Assembly (NCBI GenBank): GCA_950295325.1
Contig: OX485803.1
Location: 43,353,554 to 43,417,553, forward strand
DNA: 64,000 bases
Direction: 5' to 3'
Source: Polytrichum commune
Lineage: Eukaryota; Streptophyta; Polytrichopsida; Polytrichales; Polytrichaceae
Shown: positions 37,682 through 49,840 of the stretch, piece by piece
How the letters are laid out: each line of letters opens with the position of its first letter
Numbering within the stretch: the stretch's first letter is position 1
Program-made: the position numbers and the translations under genes
Notes under the pieces: model-generated
Database searches by the model: none
What the model was told of the DNA's origin: nothing
What the model saw: the letters and a program-made list of their open reading frames with translations, nothing else

Positions 37682-38351
37682 TTATTCTGGAAACTTGGGA
37701 ATAGGTGGGGTCATGTGTGTCACTTCTGGGCAGCATTTGGTGACTGCACAAAGTTGGGCTTGCATTGATCTGTAGAAGGTATGCAACATTGGGTGTTTGG
37801 TCTTCAAACAACATTCTCTTCCTGTGCGCACAATAACTCGATGCAAGTTTTCCCACAAAACATAGGGCATGTCTACCTCCTTTCCTGCTAGTACAGCGAC
37901 TGGCACGTGATGGAACCCTCTTTGTTTGTAAAGGAGGTTGGCATGAGTGTAGGCATGTCTGGGTTTTTTGCCAAAATCTGGGTGAATTTCGTGGTTTCTC
38001 CAAGAAAATTTATCGTAGACCAACAAAGGGGCTATGGCAGACTGAAGGCTTGGCATTACAGCGGGAACAACAACTAGTGCCCCAGAGGAGGAAGGGCCAA
38101 TCCTTGGCTGAGTAGGGCGAAGAGTTTTCACTGGGTCCATCCTGGAAGACCCCAATGAAAATGGGTAGCCAATGCAATCCAACATCTCTTCAACCACCAT
38201 AGAAGCTTCATACTCATGCAACAGTGCCTGCATGGCTTTCAATTGGGTGTGGAGCTTTTTGTTAACATGCGCCAGCTCACGCCCAACCGCGACCAACTCA
38301 CGCTCAAGCTCATCACCCTCCAATGTTGACATTCCAATGTCAACAAGTAAC
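37682..38351 (-). CDS. Unknown coiled-coil protein exon in CACTA element
   Basis: A 216-codon frame from ATG 38332, extended upstream to a good acceptor (TTTTGTAG|TTACTTG). Residues 1-55 form an amphipathic coiled coil (ELERELVAVGRELAHVNKKL, HTQLKAMQALLHEYE). The remainder is basic and aromatic (DFGKKPRHAYTHANLLYKQR) and not recognised. The composition and strand asymmetry support coding. It probably belongs to one minus-strand gene with 38693-39256, although the phase of the simplest junction does not fit. Confidence 0.45.
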
Positions 38352-38692
38352 TACAAAACAGACTTAGGAAGTGTGCAATGAATCTCATCCATAAACCCAA
38401 AAGCCAAAATGTGTTGCTTCCAAATGAGACCCTAAACCTCGACCTCACTCACAAACAATCCAACCTTTTGGGTGTTGAGCACCAGGATGGGCGGCTCCAA
38501 CATTGCTTCTCTCTTTAAACTTGGCGAACTTAGGTTTTCAAAATGAATAGGTTAGAAGATTTAGGGTTTGGATGGGCACAATGGCAGGTGTGACTGTGTG
38601 GGCAACCACCAACTCCAGACCACTCCCACAGTTGAAGGCAACGGACCCAAATATGCCCCAACTAAAAAATGGAATTATAACCCAACTTACAT

Positions 38693-39256
38693 GACAGATT
38701 TTTGTTGCAATAGGAGCTGAAATCGTTTGTGGACCTTCGCTACTTGACGATCACGCTGGGCCTCGTAGCTTTCCTCCCCTCCCACAATCCCCCCCTTCTC
38801 CCTACTACTAGCCCCTTCCTGCATGTCCCAGCTCCTTCCTCCCTCTCCGTAGTTCCCGCTCTGTGTTGCCTCCTCCTCGTACTTGCTCCCCTCAGGTGAT
38901 GAGGACCTCGTGCCTGCCGCGGCAACCAAGCTGTCTGCACATGGCGACCTTCGATCAGTGTTGATGTCCAGCAACAGACGCTTATGTCGGCCTGCTGCTC
39001 CCTGCTCCACGCCGCCTGCGCTCTCCCTTACTCCGACCTTTTTCCTATTTCCGCCGTGTTGGCTACCACTTCCACCCGCCTTCTCCCTACCTCTCCCTTC
39101 AGCCTCCTCTCTCCCGACCCCCCTACTCTTGCATTGCACTGCCGACTCTAGAGTCCATCGAACTATGCTGAAGCCAGATCCCCCTTTCAAAATGGGTTGA
39201 CAGTCCATTAGCAAACCAGCGAGCGTAGCCAAACTAGCCATACCCAACACACCCAC
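38693..39256 (-). CDS. Unknown Gly/Glu-rich exon in CACTA element
   Basis: A 189-codon open frame, low-complexity and rich in Gly, Glu, Arg and Ser, ending in a helical segment DRQVAKVHKRFQLLLQQKS just before a good donor (GTCAT|GTAAGT). It probably continues into the coiled-coil exon to its left. The function is unknown; it may be an accessory element protein. Confidence 0.4.
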
Positions 39257-39299
39257 TCCTAACGCAGGAGACCTAAACCAACAACGCGGCCCAGCACAT

Positions 39300-40245
39300 G
39301 GTTGAGGTGGGTAACACTCTCACTGTGCACTGGTGACTGTTACTGGCATGTGCAACCCTATGGGTAGACGTCCGCTACCCATGGGTTCCAGCACGACAGG
39401 CCTCCTGCAATGCGAGAAAAAAGTGGGGAGACGGCATGTCAAATAGCAATCATTGTCCAAATATAAATACACCCTAATGAATGTGAGAACATGAAAATGA
39501 GCTCAGATTTGTGACAAACCATTGTCACGACCATACTTGGACTACCTGGCCTATTTGCATAAGATGTGGACTTCATCATTGATTGCATAAGTGTGTCTGA
39601 AGTGGTTAGTGTTGACGACCATGTGCATATTTAGATGTTTTGGGTGTAGGCTCTCCCAACCAAACTGCCCATCAATTAACTTGCCACAATCCCCATATGG
39701 GCAATAATTCAAGAACATTGGAGCCACCAACAGCCTTCATGCAATTGCTATACATGCAGAATGAGGTTGAATTCTGTTTTGGAAATCTTCTGTGAAGTTT
39801 ATGATGTTCGATGACAGGACTCATCATGTACATGGAGTTGCCACAATTGGTGTTAATGTGTTCACGTTCGGAGCTTAACAGTGAGGCCCAACAACCAAAT
39901 ACAAGCATATTGAAACCTATATAAAATGCATGATTTCATTTGAAAATGCCAAAGTCCATAGATGTTGTGAACAAGGATATTCGCGCCACATGCCCCTACC
40001 ACTTCACACATGCCAAAGGATGAGGCTAGTGTAAACTGCATTTGGCACGCATCTGGATTCACATCTAGCAACACGCAACCAGAAGGCATTATTTGCAGAT
40101 ACCGCGTGTATAGCAATGCAAGAACTCAATAGATGTCCAGAGGTGAATTGCAATTGGGCTATACTGTCTAATACAACATGCATCAGATTGCAGAGACATC
40201 CAGTAGACACGTACCACAACCCTCTGCACGGAGCTGGAGACCAAT
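39300..40245. other. Spacer before TNP2-type transposase
   Basis: No recognisable domain. This should contain the promoter of the plus-strand transposase and perhaps that of the minus-strand unknown gene. Overlapping open frames on the minus strand show no motifs. Confidence 0.4.
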
Positions 40246-43200
40246 ATGGGGGACCCAACGCCCCGACCACACCTAAGGGATCCCATACGGATAGCAATGC
40301 GGGATGAAAAGTTGTGGCGACGAGAGTCGGCAATGTATGCAGCCCACCGCATAAAATTGGTGCCTTGCCCTTGCAAAGTTTGCAAAGGGAGCAAGAAACA
40401 CATGGCAACAAACAAAGTTGAAAGCCACCTCATGACAAATGGGAGACACCACTCATTTAGAAAATGGAGAGGCCCTGGTCCACGGGACGACTCCGACAAT
40501 GAATGGGATAACCATATTCGCGGACGCGGAGCTCTGCTTCCACCACTCCCAATAGATGAAAATGTTGGATTGCAAAGGCTGTTTCATAATGTGAATGCTG
40601 TCCATGCAAATGTTGTTCCCCCACCCCAAGAACCTAATGTTCCACCTCCAGTAGAACAAGATAACCTCCCAGATATGATGGCAAACTGTGAAGACCCTGG
40701 GTTCGCTAACCATGTAATGGATGCTGTGCAGCAAGCTCAGACTATGGTAGAGGATGTGCAGGCACAACCAGACTCCATAGCAGAGCACGACAATGTGGTT
40801 GCAGATAATGATGGAAATGAACCCCTCTCTGCACCTGGCACACCCGAAATGGCGGACGAAGGGACGGGCCCAGGAGACATACCAATGGATGCAGTGGAGG
40901 ATTTAAATCTAACAGAGGTGTTGTTGTCGTGCCACCCTTTGTTTCCGGGTGCATCTGTAACGAAGCTTGCTGCCACCATGCTCATCATGACAATATGCAC
41001 AATTCATGGTGTAAACAACAAATTTGTGGATGAATTACTATATCTTTTGAGCAAGTACATTCTGCCCCAACCGAATTCGTTGCCTTCGAACATGTACCAT
41101 GCCAGAGTGCTTGTGGAGAAGGTCAGTCATAGCTATGAGAGCATACACGCATGCAAAAATGGATGTGTGTTGTTCCAAGGGGATGCATACAATGATTTAA
41201 CAGAATGTCCAGTGTGTAATGCAAATCGATTCAAAGCATGTGGAAGGTCACAAGTGCCGGTGAGCGTTCTGAGACACTTCCCTCTGATACCCCGACTAGT
41301 CAGATGGTACAAGTCACCGAGAATAGCAAAAATGTTGAGGTGGGCTCACCTGAACAAATCCAGCGATGGCAAAATGCACGGTGTCCACGACTCCCCAGCG
41401 TGGCGTGCAATCGATACAAAGTTTCCTTCCTTTGCCAGAGGTTTCCGGAACATCCGCATGGCATTGTCAGCAGATGGTTTCAACCCATTTTCATCCCTTC
41501 TATGCCAATGGTCCACTTGGCCTGTATTTGTATTCATATACAATTTGCCTCCTTGGATGACCACAAAACGTTTTTTTGTCATCCCTGTCTTACTCATTCC
41601 AGGAAAACATTCACCCAATGGAGGTAACATCGATGTGTACATGAAGCCTGTTATAGATCAATTGAAAAAACTTTGGTGGCCTGGTGTGTGGGCAGACGAC
41701 CACAGCATATCCCCAGAACTCACGCGCAGGTTTAGACTCCGAGGATGCTTGATGTGGACAATCAATGATTGGCCAGGCTATGGCCTCCTATCTGGTATGG
41801 CGCATGCCGGCTACGCTGGCTGCCCCCCCTGCGGGCCAGAGGTGACCTCAAGATACTCCAGGGAGTTGCATAAGTGTTTGTACACTGGCTCACGACGCTG
41901 GCTGCGATCAAGGCAACACCCTTACAGAAGACCAAACTACAGTGCAGCGTTTGGAAACGAAACAGAATCGCGGGCGCAGCCCAAAAGGCCAACAACGACA
42001 GAGATACTAGAAAGGGCAGAAGAGTATAAGAAATGGCTAGAGTCTGGCAATGTGGCGGGAGGAGAGCTTGATCCCTCAAGGTGGCACGGTGTGAAGAGAA
42101 GATCGTGTTTCTTTGACTTACCCTATTTCAAGGTAGGTCCACTGCACACTACGTATGCATCAGATTCCAGGGTGAACTAACAGGGGCCGCACATTAAGAG
42201 AGGTTGCGAAAAAACAACATAGAGTTCATATTAACTTGCGACAGGATGTATGTGCAGCATTTTCTTGTGCGGCATTGCACAGACGTTATGCACGTCGAGA
42301 AGAATGTTTGCGAAAATGTGGTGAAGACAATCCTCGGAGAGAAAGACACAATTGCATCCAGACGAGATATGGAAGCAACAGGAGTCCGCGAAGAACTATG
42401 GCTGGTTAAGATGACCAATGCCCGAGGGAAGACGAAGGTTATAAAGCCTGCCGCACCGTACGTACTGAATGATGTGGACCTCCCCATCTTCATGTCCAGA
42501 CTAGCAGCCCTTCAGGTGCCTTCAGGATATTGCGGTGCCGTTGCAAAGCATATAACACTCAGAAAGCTGAGCGGGATGAAGGCGCATGACTGGCACGTTG
42601 TCATGCAACAGTTACTGCCATTGTGCACAAGGGGTCTCCTGGACCGCGGGCCTCGCACAACAATCATGAGACTGTCGCGCGTTTTTAGAAGAATTTGCGC
42701 TAAAGTCATAGACCCCACCGACATGGTCAACCTCAAAGAGGACGTTGCAGTTACAATGTCAATGCTCGAGATTCACATGCCTCCGAGTTTTTTCGACGTG
42801 ATGTCACACCTGGTGATACACCTCGTGGAGGAGCTGGAGCTGTGTGGGCCCGTACACACACGCTGGATGTACAGTGTTGAGCGAATGAACAAGGTTTTAA
42901 AAGGGTACGTCAACAATATGGCCAGGCCAGAGGCATGCATGGCAAGATCGCATGTGCTGGAAGAGGCAATTGGACTGGTGGCCGAGTTTATGACTGACTA
43001 TGAGCCAGTACATCGCAATGTGTGGACAGAGGAGGCTAGCGCAGGGATTACTGGGGAGGTTCTGGAAGGAGCTGGAATCACATCTGTTATCACACCCTAT
43101 ATGAGAGACATTGCACACGAGTACCTGCTTCTAAATCGCACATCATTCCAGCCACTGTGCAGGTATGAGAGAAACATAATCCTAAACTCTATTACCGGTT

Positions 43201-44151
43201 CATCTAAAAGAATGCACTAGAAGTGGTAATGTCAGACAGGAACGAAGGCAACATTGATGGCAGACTTTTTGTCCACTGCCAGTATGTCTTGCACATATTT
43301 TTGTTGTGATGTAAGCTTCAGTTGCCATATTTTGGTCCTGGAACAGAGAATATGCTGTAGCACGGGCAGAGTTCGAGGGTGCAGTTCCCCTGGACACACC
43401 CCTTGGTGCGTTTCCTAGTCTGGCCGTGTGGATAAGAGAGGCTGTGCGGAAGCTAGCAGGTCGGGAAGAAGGCATGGGAGATGCAGACATGAGAAAACTA
43501 TCAGTGCCCCCTAAGCTGGTGTCAAAATTGTACTCAAGGATGCAGGCGTACGGTAACCATTACCGCTGCGATGATGGATCATCAGCTGGAATGGTAAGCT
43601 ATGACTGTGGTGTGGCGTCAATCTTGAAAACGCAAGGTTCTACAATAGGAGGTGTGATGGGCCAAATACACTACGTAGGTGTTTTGAAACACATTCGAGT
43701 TATGGACTATGGGAAAGTTATCACACCCATTACCTTAATGGAATGCGATTGGGTTCGCCAAGGTGTGGACGAAATGGGAGAGCCCACGTACAAAAGAGAT
43801 GAATTTGGTTTCCTATTGGCCAACTTTTCATGCGTGTTGGAGCATCCAGATGACCCATTTGTATTGCCGTCCCAGGTCCAGCAGGTTTTCTACGCCGATG
43901 CAGAGAGCAGTGGACCCTGGCGTGTTGTACTAAACAGCGAGGCAAGGTCCAGGAGGTCTCTAGCGTCCGACTACGAGGAGTTCATAAATACTCGAGTGTG
44001 TGTTCCAACACTAGAGGCCGAAACCTTGTTGGCCCCCACATCCCACATTCCGAACATGGTGGGTGGTATAACATTGTGTGAAAGAGACACAGAGCTCGCA
44101 TTAGCACCTTTGCTGAGGGGAGAATTTGGCAACATATCCGATGAGGACTGA
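40246..44151 (+). CDS. TNP2-type (TnpD) CACTA transposase
   Basis: The catalytic transposase of En/Spm elements. Three exons join in frame: 40246-42132, 42258-43162 and 43347-44151, with GT/AG borders and phases 0 and 2, giving 1198 residues with no stop. In order: a transposase-associated N-terminal motif (CPCKVCKGSKKH near residue 42); an acidic linker; the TNP2 core from about residue 225, with a Cys-His segment (ACKNGCVLF...CPVCN), NIRMALSADGFNPF, NLPPWM, LLIPGKHSPNGGNIDVYMKP, CLMWTINDWPGYGLLSG, YAGCPPCG and KCLYTGSRRWL; across the first junction FFDLPYFK|HFLVRHCTDVMHVEKNVCE, which matches the family exactly and fixes the splice; then a DUF4218-like region (HDWHVVMQQLLP to VHTRWMYSVERMNKVLKGYV) and a DUF4216-like region (HYVGVLKHIRVMDYG ... 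DEFGFLLANF). The start ATG is the first in frame. Apparently intact. Confidence 0.92.
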
Positions 44152-44509
44152 AGGTTTCCATGCGTCGTGGAATGGAGGACTTGTGACAATGTATGTTGTA
44201 TATCCGACAGAGGGTGAGTGCCAAAAATTGCAAACACACGCTGTGTGGATTGACTCTTGACCCTGGAATCCCTTCAGGCTGGACCGTTGGCAACTGGAAG
44301 CAGAATGTGAAGAGGAAGATATCATGGGCAGGAGGCTCCTACACACAAACAACACTGCATGCACACATTGATGTGCACACTAACTCCAACCCTCCTGTGG
44401 GCAGTAGAAGTTGCAAAATCTAGGACAAATAGGGTTGTAAGGCCCAATTCTGGGAGTTTTGACAGAACACATATTAAGCATGGCCCCCTACATGAATACA
44501 TATTCAAAT

Positions 44510-45440
44510 TTCCAGAAACATGTACATAACCCGCCTCAAAATTGCACCAATTCAGAAGGCAACTAAACTCGTTGTATGCATGAGAAGATTATACTAACTT
44601 GTACAATAAACTACCCTGCCCATACATGTACATAAGCTGGCCCTAAACCATACAAATTCACAAGGCAAACAAACCCGATGTATGCATCAGAGGAGGATAC
44701 TTTCACATCCAATAAGAGGGCGTGTGAATACATGATAGAACCTGGTCCAAAATCACACCAATTCAGAAGGCAGAATAAACCCACAGTATGCAACAAAAGA
44801 TGAGACTGTTGTGTGCTGAACAATAGCCCGCTCACATGGCACACAACCGGACTCAAAATCACACCAATAAAGCAAGCCCATAAACCCACAGTAGGCATCA
44901 GAAGAAGATACCAACTTATGTAACAAGCCACCTTGCCGATACATGCACATGATTCGCCTCAACACCACGCCAATTTAGAAGGCAACTAAAACCGCTGTGC
45001 GCATTAGAAGAGGACACTAACATATCCAAACAAACCACCCTGCCAATACATGTACATTACTCGGGCCAAAACCACACCAATTCATAAGGCATGCAAACCC
45101 ACCGTATGCATCAGAAGAACATACTTTCATATCCAATAAGACAATGTGCCGATACACGTACACAACTCGGCTCCAAACCACACTATTTCATCAGGCACCC
45201 AACCCCACTGTGTGCATGAGAAGAGGATACTCACCTATCCAGTAAAACAATTTGCGATCACATGTACATAACCCGACCCAAATTTGTGCCAATTCAGAAG
45301 GCAACTCCATAAACCCACTATAGGCATCAGAGGAGGCAACTAAACCCACCATGCGCATAAGAAGAGGACACCAACTTCTGCAATAAAACAACCCCCTAAC
45401 ACATGTACATAACTAGACTTGAAATCCGCACCAATCCAGA
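44510..45440. repeat. ~100-bp satellite family, block 5
   Basis: About nine diverged units with AAATCACACCAATTCAGAAG, CCCACTGTATGCATCAGAAG, GGATACTAACTTATGCAATA and ACATGTACATAAC in the same order as in the other blocks. It follows the transposase 3' end. Confidence 0.7.
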
Positions 45441-46035
45441 AGGCGATCACAAGTTCCAAAATTGCAGAATTCTACAAAAAAACCAGCAACGACTGTCTAC
45501 TAACCAAGCTAAGCGAACTGGAGGCTACATGACTAAGCGAACAAACAAGTCACCAGATCCTAAGTATGAGAGCCAGTAGTATGCAGCAATGACCACTCCC
45601 AAGTGTCCGTAATAATGTTGGCCATAGTCTGCGCATCAAGTAGCAATCCGAGCGTCTTCGAGAGGAAAGGTGTAAGACTCTGATTATATACGTGCTTGTA
45701 AGCCCCGACCCAAACGATATGGGTTAAAGCCGCCAGTCACTGCCACATTATTCACGTACGAGTGCTCACTCATTTCGCCCATCCCTTCCATTTCATACTC
45801 AGAAGGTCTCAGCAAGTTATGCACTATAACAGATCACACAGGACTATTGTGTTGACATAGAGGAATTTTCTATGTAAGAAGTTCCAACCTCGCCCAACTA
45901 ACTGGAAGGGGGGCGGTTATAACATGAAGTTTGAGGCACATCCTCAGCTATTGGCCCCAACTTCTATGAGAGAGCCGCTCTCCCTCACGCAGAGGAACAC
46001 CCAATAATTTGCCCACACCCCCCTCAATTAGGCTG
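45441..46035. other. Spacer inside giant CACTA
   Basis: No gene or repeat recognised. It leads up to the left end of the nested CACTA element. Confidence 0.4.
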
Positions 46036-46999
46036 CACTACAAGAATACAGGGCATGCAACAGCATGCGACTGAACCATGTTTTTGCGCATGTTCCACCT
46101 AGTGCACCACAGTGGAACACGTGTAACGCGAGGTTGTTGGCGACCACTTGACAATAACCAGAAACATAATTGCAGTTGCCGTGCACACGTGTTTGTATGT
46201 ATGTTCAGCGCACAATCAGAAACAAAGATCTGTGGCTGCGTTTCAGGATGTTGTACATGCATGCAGCCCGTAACAACAGAGCTTATGTGACAGCATTTGT
46301 GCAGTGCAACCCAAAATGCGCATACACCGTTAATGCGCAATCGTTGGAACTGCGTGTGCATGACTTGTGCGTACAGACCTCATTTCAACAACACTGGTGC
46401 GCCGACTCGGCCACATGCAACAATTCTGCACACAATTTGCTGCGTTCATTCCATCATACATAAGTGATCAAAAGACGTCTATGAATTCACGGATCGCAGT
46501 TGCCAATGCTTTTAGCACTGTAGATTGCCACCATGTGCAGAAGGTGTTTCGAGCGCGATCACATACACGGCCATTGCGCGTACAACGTGAATGCCGATCA
46601 CACATCAATGCAACCATAACCAGCAACGTCCACATACACACATATAGGACATGTGTTCACACAATTCCCGCACAATTTACTGGCACCATTCCTTACGAAC
46701 ATTGGGAGACATGCACAAAGCGCGGCTTAAAGCTCCTACTTGATGTCATCCATCCTCAACAATGGCAGAACACACAGGTTTTGTATGCCCTTCTTAGTGC
46801 ACAAAGCCGCAATGTGCACAATGATGCAATGTGCAGAATTCGCTCCATACACGATCGTATCCACGACTATTGTGCACGGAAAGCTTATGCCACACACTGA
46901 ACCGGAGATTAAGGACATGGAATGTTTTACATCACTATTGCAAACTATCAGTGGAATGTGGACAAAATTCTGCAGTGACACAGACCCTGTATTGTAGCA
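46036..46999. mobile_element. Probable nested non-autonomous CACTA element
   Basis: The left end is CACTACAAGAATACAGGGCA, the classic plant CACTA terminus and unrelated to the CACTAG ends of the host element. Near 46985-46999, ACCCTGTATTGTAG read inward gives CTACAATACAGGGT, a decayed matching right end lacking a few bases. The interior is dense in TGTGCA, TGCGCA and GCACAA motifs, as in CACTA subterminal zones. No transposase is inside. Target duplication not clear. Confidence 0.5.
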
Positions 47000-47264
47000 A
47001 TGCTGACAACTCAAATGGGCAAGAAAACAAAGCATATAGATAGACGCCATCATGGAACCCCATATTGGACAACCAATCAGAAACCTCCCGTCGAATGTAA
47101 AAGACTGTCCCCCCAATAAAAACCTTTTGGTCTAAAAGTATCTAGGCGAAAAACCTCGAGGGCGAGAAGCAGAGGCATGGAAATCCCGAGACACTGCAAG
47201 CATACATGTGGACAGCAACATTAGTGCAAATCTTGACAATTACCATATAGAATACATGCACTTC

Positions 47265-48651
47265 CTAGAGGTGGATGCCATGCCAAACAATATAAATGGG
47301 AGAGTGCACACACAAAAGCACAACGCAGAGAAAACCAGGAGTGTGATACACACCGCACAATCCATGTCCATCGGCGAGTGGTGGTGTGCTGTGGCTTGCA
47401 GAAACCAATTTAGGGAAGGTAATGTCATCACCCTCAAGGGCACCTTGCACAAAGGGTTGCAAAACAGTGTCAGAGCAATGGAGGTGTTCTTCCCCATCGC
47501 ACACTAGTTCGCAATCGCAAACAAGAACGGTTTGGTTACCATACAGAACCCCAAACTCCACATCATAGAGGTCTATCCCGGACGACAAACAAGTGTAGTT
47601 TTCCAAAACAAACCCAAGTGCCCAAGTCTCCACAAATGTGCCCATAACAAGTTCATCCACACACACAAGTTTCATGGACGGTATCCTGATAGCCTTGAAG
47701 CCACCTAGCCAAGGCTGGCGAAATCTTACACACACGGGGTCTGCCCCATCATTGTCATCAGCAAGCATGTGAGCATGTTTGTGGTGGATGAACTACCACA
47801 GGTGCACAACAACCATGAAATGCAACAAATCCAAGGGACGGGCAGAGACTGGCATGCCCTCCTGGAGATGCCAAATTAGCAACAAGTTGAGTTTTTGGGT
47901 GGTCACCAGGTATTTGCGACCCAAAGCATTGCAAGGACGCAAAGCAATCTTCTGCACCGCTATCATCATTGCCCCCTCCTGCATGCAACAGAGGGTACTG
48001 AGCAACAGGCCGCACCACTGGAATTGTTGCAGATGAAACCTGTACCAAATGACCAGCAAGTGGTTGCACACGCGACCCTACACCATGTGCCAAGGAACCG
48101 TGGGTGGGCTGGTCGTCATCGTGGAGACACTTGCTCCCTTCGCCCACCAACAAAGGTCGTCCTTGTCGAGGGAGCTCCACGAATTTAGACTTGGCATCCG
48201 CATACACCACTGCAAGGATGCGTCCAAGTTGTCCTTTCAATAATTGCCCACCGCATTGCATTGGCCGCGGACCAGAAACCGAAAAATTCGCACCTTCTCC
48301 ACAATTATTGGCGTTTGTGGTTTCATTCCCAAGGAAACCTTCATAGAGAAAGTGGGCAACGTGCTTCGATATTGTTGTGCGAGCACGACGACCTGGACTG
48401 GCCGCAATAATTGCATATGCTGGCTTGGAGGACACACTGCCCCAGTTGAAACGCCGTTTACTATGGGAAATTATTCGTGGCAGGGGCACATTGGGTGGCG
48501 ACACTGTGGGCCATCCATGGCGATGTGAGGAGGCTACAGGATGTGCGTGGCACATGAGTGAAGCCAAGTCACAAACCCAACAAAATTCCGCGAACTCATT
48601 TGCAGGGCTAAAATGATTGACAATTAAAAACCCTAAACCCGAAATGGCCAC
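47265..48651 (-). CDS. Unknown minus-strand frames near right end of CACTA element
   Basis: Two consecutive minus-strand frames (47758-48651, 297 codons; 47265-47768, 167 codons) overlap by a few bases. The second has a balanced, structured composition (VRFRQPWLGGFKAIRIPSMK, then VETWALGFVLENYTCLSSGI), suggesting a real protein or exon. The first is His/Cys/Pro-rich and less convincing. No family recognised; splice structure unresolved. Confidence 0.3.
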
Positions 48652-49399
48652 AATTCAAAATTAATCTGTTAATTCCGGACAATTGAATGTAGCTGGTGGT
48701 ACATGCAAAAATTACCAGACTCCTACACAATCGCAGAAGATGAATGCAAGTAACCCACAATTGGAGGACAATGCAAGCTGCACAGCCAATCAGGAAGTTT
48801 TTGTGGGTCAAATATGGATGCCACATTGGAGTGTGCCGAAATGAATGATAAACAACCACGGAAAATCCCACCTGCCACAGCCAAACCCGGAGGGGGGGCA
48901 TTCCCATATGCCACGATTTTACATGTCCCACTCAAGAGAGGAACTGTTCGAACGGCCGTTTTCTGTACTGGGAGCGCCTTGGTTCCACTTCCATGCGCAG
49001 ACAGGCTGGTCCTCAAAGTCGCCGACGACAACTGTGCATCTAAATCCCCCACATGTTTATGGCGGTAGCAGTTACCATCAGGCCCATGGTCGCCATTTCC
49101 CATCGCGGCCTAAACCCACAAATCAGAGGGCAACGGAGGCCACAAACAAAGCTATTGCGGCTGAAGGCGATGTTGACTCTTGGCACACAGAGGGTTTTGC
49201 AGAAAGCAACACTTACTCTGCACTCATAATATCAGGGTTGCATGAAAAACAGTTCATATCTGGGGCAACAACAAGTACTAGAACCGTAAACAAACTCAAG
49301 GATGCAACTTCGCTCCTCGTATCCTCATGTGCACCAAACCCCACATCGTCTACAGACGGAGTGCATTGTGTCGGAGAACAGGACGAGCAGGAATCGCAC

Positions 49400-49840
49400 C
49401 GCTGAGGTCTCGGTAAGGGTCCCCACCCCGTGCCACCCGTGGGTAGCTCAAAACCATACACGCAAAAGGCCCGAAGTGTCCCTAACACGTAGTGCCAAGG
49501 GGTGCAAACGACACCGGCTTTGGTGCCAGTGGACCCATGCATGGTAGCCACCAACGTGGGTACCTTATGCAACCCACTTTCAGCAACCCGGAAGCGACCC
49601 GCAAGCAACCCTTTGCACAAAATCTATACCCAAGACACCAAAAGTGCAACCCACAGGCTACCAAAATGGTGTCAGTCAGCCAGAAGGGTTGGCATCGCAA
49701 CCGTCACCCACCCAACCCAGGTCAACCCTGGCAGGTGCCGACATATACCAAAAATGCAGTCGCAGCGGCAGTGAAATTCTGGGTTTTAGTCAGAATGGCA
49801 GTGGACACAGAGGCTGCCATCACCGATGGCCAGGGTTCAT
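49400..49840. promoter_or_regulatory. Right subterminal repeat zone of giant CACTA
   Basis: Multiple GCAACCC motifs (for example GCAACCCACTTTC, GCAACCCGGAAG, GCAACCCTTTGC) are the reverse complement of the GGGTTGC motifs of the left subterminal zone. The two zones are thus inverted relative to each other, as expected of transposase-binding subterminal repeats. GC-rich compared with the outer flank. Confidence 0.55.

Noticed and set aside
46038-47116. Several 100-180-codon frames on both strands
   Set aside because: They fall in the TGTGCA-rich subterminal sequence of the nested CACTA element and show no domain.
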